Positions 61,730-64,000 of a stretch of 64,000 nt of DNA are shown piece by piece. This DNA is from Microbacterium sp. MYb45 (lineage in GTDB: Bacteria > Actinomycetota > Actinomycetes > Actinomycetales > Microbacteriaceae): NCBI RefSeq assembly GCF_002979655.1, contig NZ_PCPG01000001.1, forward strand, positions 1,178,001-1,242,000. Reading direction: 5' to 3'. How positions within the stretch are numbered: position 1 is the stretch's first letter; each line of letters starts with the position of its first letter. The position numbers and the translations under genes were made by a program. Under the pieces are notes generated by a model, which was given only the letters and a program-made list of their open reading frames with translations, was not told the DNA's origin and did not search any database.

Positions 61730-62548
61730 TCAGCCGTCGAACCTCTTCAGCCGCCACCAGGCCAAGCTACCAAGCACGGCCAACCACGCCACCAGGATGA
61801 TTCCGGCAGTGACGGCACCGTACGGTTCGGTGCTCAGCCCACCCGATCTCAGGATGTTGACCGCTGCGAGCGGCATGTAGTCGGTCACCGCGGCCAGGGG
61901 CTCCGGGAGGAAGGCGGGGAGGATGTGGGGGCCCATCTGGAACAGGCCGAAGTACAGGCAGATCGCCCCGGCCGCGTTGCGCAGCAGCCAGCCCAGCAGC
62001 ACGCCGAACAGTGCCCCGTACGGCAGCATGAGCGTGCCGCCGAGCGCTCCCCAGAACATGTCCGGGGCGAACAGGGACATCCCGATCGCAGACGGAACCG
62101 TGCCGACCGCCTGAAGCAGCAGGTACAGCACGGCGGTCGTGACGACCGCGAGAACCGCGGAGACGCCCGTGACGACCGCCGCCTTCGCGAGCATCACGCC
62201 CGTCCGACGGGGAGCGACGGTGAGGCTGGTGCGGATTGAGCCGCTGGCATACTCGGTACTCACGCTCAGCACGCCGAAGACGACGAGCACCAACATGCCG
62301 ACGGGATAGATGCCGGTCCAGCCGAACGGTATCCGGCCGGCGTCGCCGCCGCCGAGTGTCGTGCCGTCGATGATCATGTAGGCGCAGAGCCCGATCGTGA
62401 GCGCGAATGCGGCCGTCACAGTCATCCAGAGCGGGCGGATCGTCCAGAGCTTGCGCCACTCGGAGCGGAACAGACCGGCAGCCGTGATTCGTTCTCGGCC
62501 TCGCGGCGCGGTCAGGACCGCGGGCGGGGCGGCAGTTGCGGTGGTCAT
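61730..62548 (-). CDS. ABC-2 type exporter permease
   Basis: 272 residues, six membrane segments beginning near residue 37 after a cytoplasmic start (ITAAGLFRSEWRKLWTIRPLW). Family architecture of ABC-2 permeases that partner with the preceding ATPase. Its start overlaps the ATPase stop by 4 bases (62545-62548). Substrate not predictable; lantibiotic, lipid or drug export are all possible. Confidence 0.88.
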   Translation of the reverse strand: MTTATAAPPAVLTAPRGRERITAAGLFRSEWRKLWTIRPLWMTVTAAFALTIGLCAYMIIDGTTLGGGDAGRIPFGWTGIYPVGMLVLVVFGVLSVSTEYASGSIRTSLTVAPRRTGVMLAKAAVVTGVSAVLAVVTTAVLYLLLQAVGTVPSAIGMSLFAPDMFWGALGGTLMLPYGALFGVLLGWLLRNAAGAICLYFGLFQMGPHILPAFLPEPLAAVTDYMPLAAVNILRSGGLSTEPYGAVTAGIILVAWLAVLGSLAWWRLKRFDG

Positions 62549-63462
62549 GCGGCGGTCTCCTCGTGAGATGTGTATTCGACGGCGTTGCGGGTGATGTGCA
62601 TGAAAGCCTCTTCGAGCGATGCGCGCTCGGTGGAGAGTTCGTAGAGCGTGACCCCCTGGTCAGCGGCGATGACCCCCACCTCACGGGTGGTGAGCTCGCT
62701 GATGAAGAGCGTGCCGTCATCCACCCTGCGCACCTCGACGCCGGAGTGCCGGATCGCATCGGAGAGGCGTGAGGCATCGGGCGTCACGACGCGGGTCCTC
62801 TGCGGCGCGACGGACTCGATGACGTCGTCCACCGTCCCCGCCGCGAGCAGACGGCCCTGCCCGATGACGACGAGATCCTCCGCGATCAAGGACAGCTCGC
62901 TCATGAGGTGCGAGGAGAGGAACACGGTCCGCCCTTCGGCGGCGAGACGCACGAGAAGGTGCCGTAGCCACAGCACTCCGTCCGGGTCGAGTCCGTTGAC
63001 GGGCTCGTCGAGTACGAGCGCGGCCGGGTCGCCCAGGAGCGCGGTCGCGATACCGAGCCGTTGACTCATACCGAGCGAGAAGCCGCCCGCCCGCTTGTCG
63101 GCCACGGCTCCCAGTCCCACCATCTCGAGGACTTCCATCGCTCGGACACGGGAGATGCTGTGGGTGTCGGCGACGACGAGAAGATGATCGAGAGCGGTCC
63201 TGCCGGGGTTCACGGATCTCGCGTCGAGCATGACGCCGAGGTGACGCACCGGATCGGGGAGGTCCTGATACCGGCGTCCACCGATGGTGATGTCGCCACG
63301 GGTGGGTCTGTCGAGGCCGACGAGCATGCGCATCGTCGTGGACTTCCCTGCACCGTTCGGTCCGAGAAAGCCGGTGACGACGCCCGGGCGCACGGCGAAC
63401 GTGAGATCTTCGACGACGGTCTTCTCGCCGTATTTCTTCGTGAGGTTCTGACTGGTGATCAT
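62545..63462 (-). CDS. ABC exporter ATP-binding protein (DrrA-like)
   Basis: 305 residues. Walker A LGPNGAGKSTTMRMLVG near residue 37, signature FSLGMSQRLGIATALLG near 135, Walker B AALVLDEPVNGLDPDG near 155, and the H-loop SSHLMSELS near 187. The C-terminal ~90 residues resemble the CcmA/DrrA extension. The start at 63462 gives MITSQNLTKKYG, typical for the family; upstream in-frame codons give a non-conserved leader. First gene of the exporter plus two-component operon. Confidence 0.9.
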   Translation of the reverse strand: MITSQNLTKKYGEKTVVEDLTFAVRPGVVTGFLGPNGAGKSTTMRMLVGLDRPTRGDITIGGRRYQDLPDPVRHLGVMLDARSVNPGRTALDHLLVVADTHSISRVRAMEVLEMVGLGAVADKRAGGFSLGMSQRLGIATALLGDPAALVLDEPVNGLDPDGVLWLRHLLVRLAAEGRTVFLSSHLMSELSLIAEDLVVIGQGRLLAAGTVDDVIESVAPQRTRVVTPDASRLSDAIRHSGVEVRRVDDGTLFISELTTREVGVIAADQGVTLYELSTERASLEEAFMHITRNAVEYTSHEETAA

Positions 63463-63517
63463 GTCTTCAATGCTGGTTGTCGCCGGTCGTCGGGACATCT
63501 GCCTGCGGTACCTCCCG

Positions 63518-64000
63518 CTACCACCCGTGGTACTCCTTTGCGTCTCCCGCATCGGCATGGACGAGTTTCTGCCCGTCGCGCAGGTGCGTCACCGCATCGA
63601 CCACGGTGAGCGCCATCGCGAGGGCTCCGTCGACGATCGCTGCTCCGGCAGCGGCGCCGATTGCAGCGTCGGCGAACTCGCGTGTATGCGGAGCCGAGGA
63701 GCATCCCTCGATCGCGATGAGCGGATGGATCGAAGGAACGACATGGGAGACGTTGCCCATGTCGGTCGACCCGCCGGGCGCCCCTGTATGGGGGCGCGGC
63801 GAGCGCCCGAGGGCGAGGAGGTTGCGGTCCCACGCCCGGGCCAGGACGGGGTTCTGAACGACGTGGGCATATGTGGGCTCGGCATGCTCCCACTCCCAGG
63901 AGCAGCCGGTCGCGATCGCACCGCCCTCGAAACACGCGAGGATTCGGCGCTGAGCGACCTCCACCGCCTCCAGCGTGTCCGCGCGCACCTCGGCGCGCAC
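63518..64000 (-). CDS. M20 family metallopeptidase / amidohydrolase, C-terminal part
   Basis: At least 160 residues, open at the right-hand window edge. Contains the second metal-binding region APGGSTDMGNVSHVVPSIHPLIAI that is typical of M20D-type aminoacylases/amidohydrolases (AbgB-like), then an Ala-rich helix and the C-terminus. It would hydrolyse N-acyl or N-aminobenzoyl amino acids. The catalytic N-terminal half is outside the window. Confidence 0.85.
   Translation of the reverse strand: MRAEVRADTLEAVEVAQRRILACFEGGAIATGCSWEWEHAEPTYAHVVQNPVLARAWDRNLLALGRSPRPHTGAPGGSTDMGNVSHVVPSIHPLIAIEGCSSAPHTREFADAAIGAAAGAAIVDGALAMALTVVDAVTHLRDGQKLVHADAGDAKEYHGW

Overview
The window is high-GC DNA with densely packed genes, heavy GTG start usage and TANNNT -10 boxes lying 6-8 nt before start codons. 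Gene content and order point to an actinobacterium of the Microbacteriaceae, most likely Microbacterium. The evidence is the mraZ-rsmH-ftsL-ftsI cluster, an IdsA / Rv2175c-like / LysM / PknL-like / class II DAHP synthase / acyltransferase / FadD15-like block that follows the Mycobacterium tuberculosis Rv2163c-Rv2187 order, and a GarA-FtsR-MerR set. No tRNA, rRNA, IS element, prophage or CRISPR array was seen.

Layout. 1-3.9 kb (minus): start of the division and cell wall cluster (ftsI cut by the window edge, ftsL-like, rsmH, mraZ) with a MraZ-box array. 3.9-13.9 kb: DUF3040 protein, polyprenyl diphosphate synthase, Rv2175c-like DNA-binding protein, secreted LysM protein, PASTA Ser/Thr kinase, DAHP synthase, acyltransferase, acyl-CoA synthetase, deformylase. 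13.9-24.1 kb: a MinD-like ATPase with a long disordered N-terminus, pyruvate carboxylase, a ParA-like ATPase, two MerR regulators, GarA/OdhI-type FHA protein, CopC-like protein and lipoamide dehydrogenase. 24.1-27.2 kb: a three-gene type III PKS / methyltransferase / FAD hydroxylase operon that resembles the srsABC phenolic-lipid operon. 27.2-28.6 kb: CYTH protein, small acidic protein, A24 prepilin peptidase. 28.7-34.5 kb: the ImuA-ImuB-DnaE2 mutasome operon. 34.9-35.1 kb: a candidate structured RNA. 35.1-42.3 kb: FMN reductase, a broken HelD gene, a GntR regulator, leuA behind a leaderless leucine leader peptide and attenuator, and a HerA-like ATPase.

42.3-47.8 kb is a divergent catabolic locus: amidohydrolase, esterase and GlcD-type oxidase on one side, TetR and a SolA-type amine oxidase on the other. 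Two perfect 15-bp repeats lie between the arms. The substrate is unknown.

47.8-59.2 kb is the most system-like part: a LacI-regulated polysaccharide locus. It has two sugar ABC permeases, a GH130-type mannoside phosphorylase, a LacI regulator overlapping a phosphomannomutase-like HAD enzyme, a 1508-residue cell-wall-anchored PL8 lyase with three F5/8C domains, and a sugar-binding lipoprotein. The two converging arms start from near-identical promoters, each with the palindrome AAACCGGTTT over its -10 box. The predicted flow is extracellular lysis, capture and import, phosphorolysis to mannose-1-phosphate, then conversion to mannose-6-phosphate. Xanthan or another mannose/uronate-containing glycan is a reasonable guess.

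59.2-64 kb: a membrane protein, a NarL-type two-component pair, an ABC-2 exporter, and the C-terminal part of an M20 peptidase.
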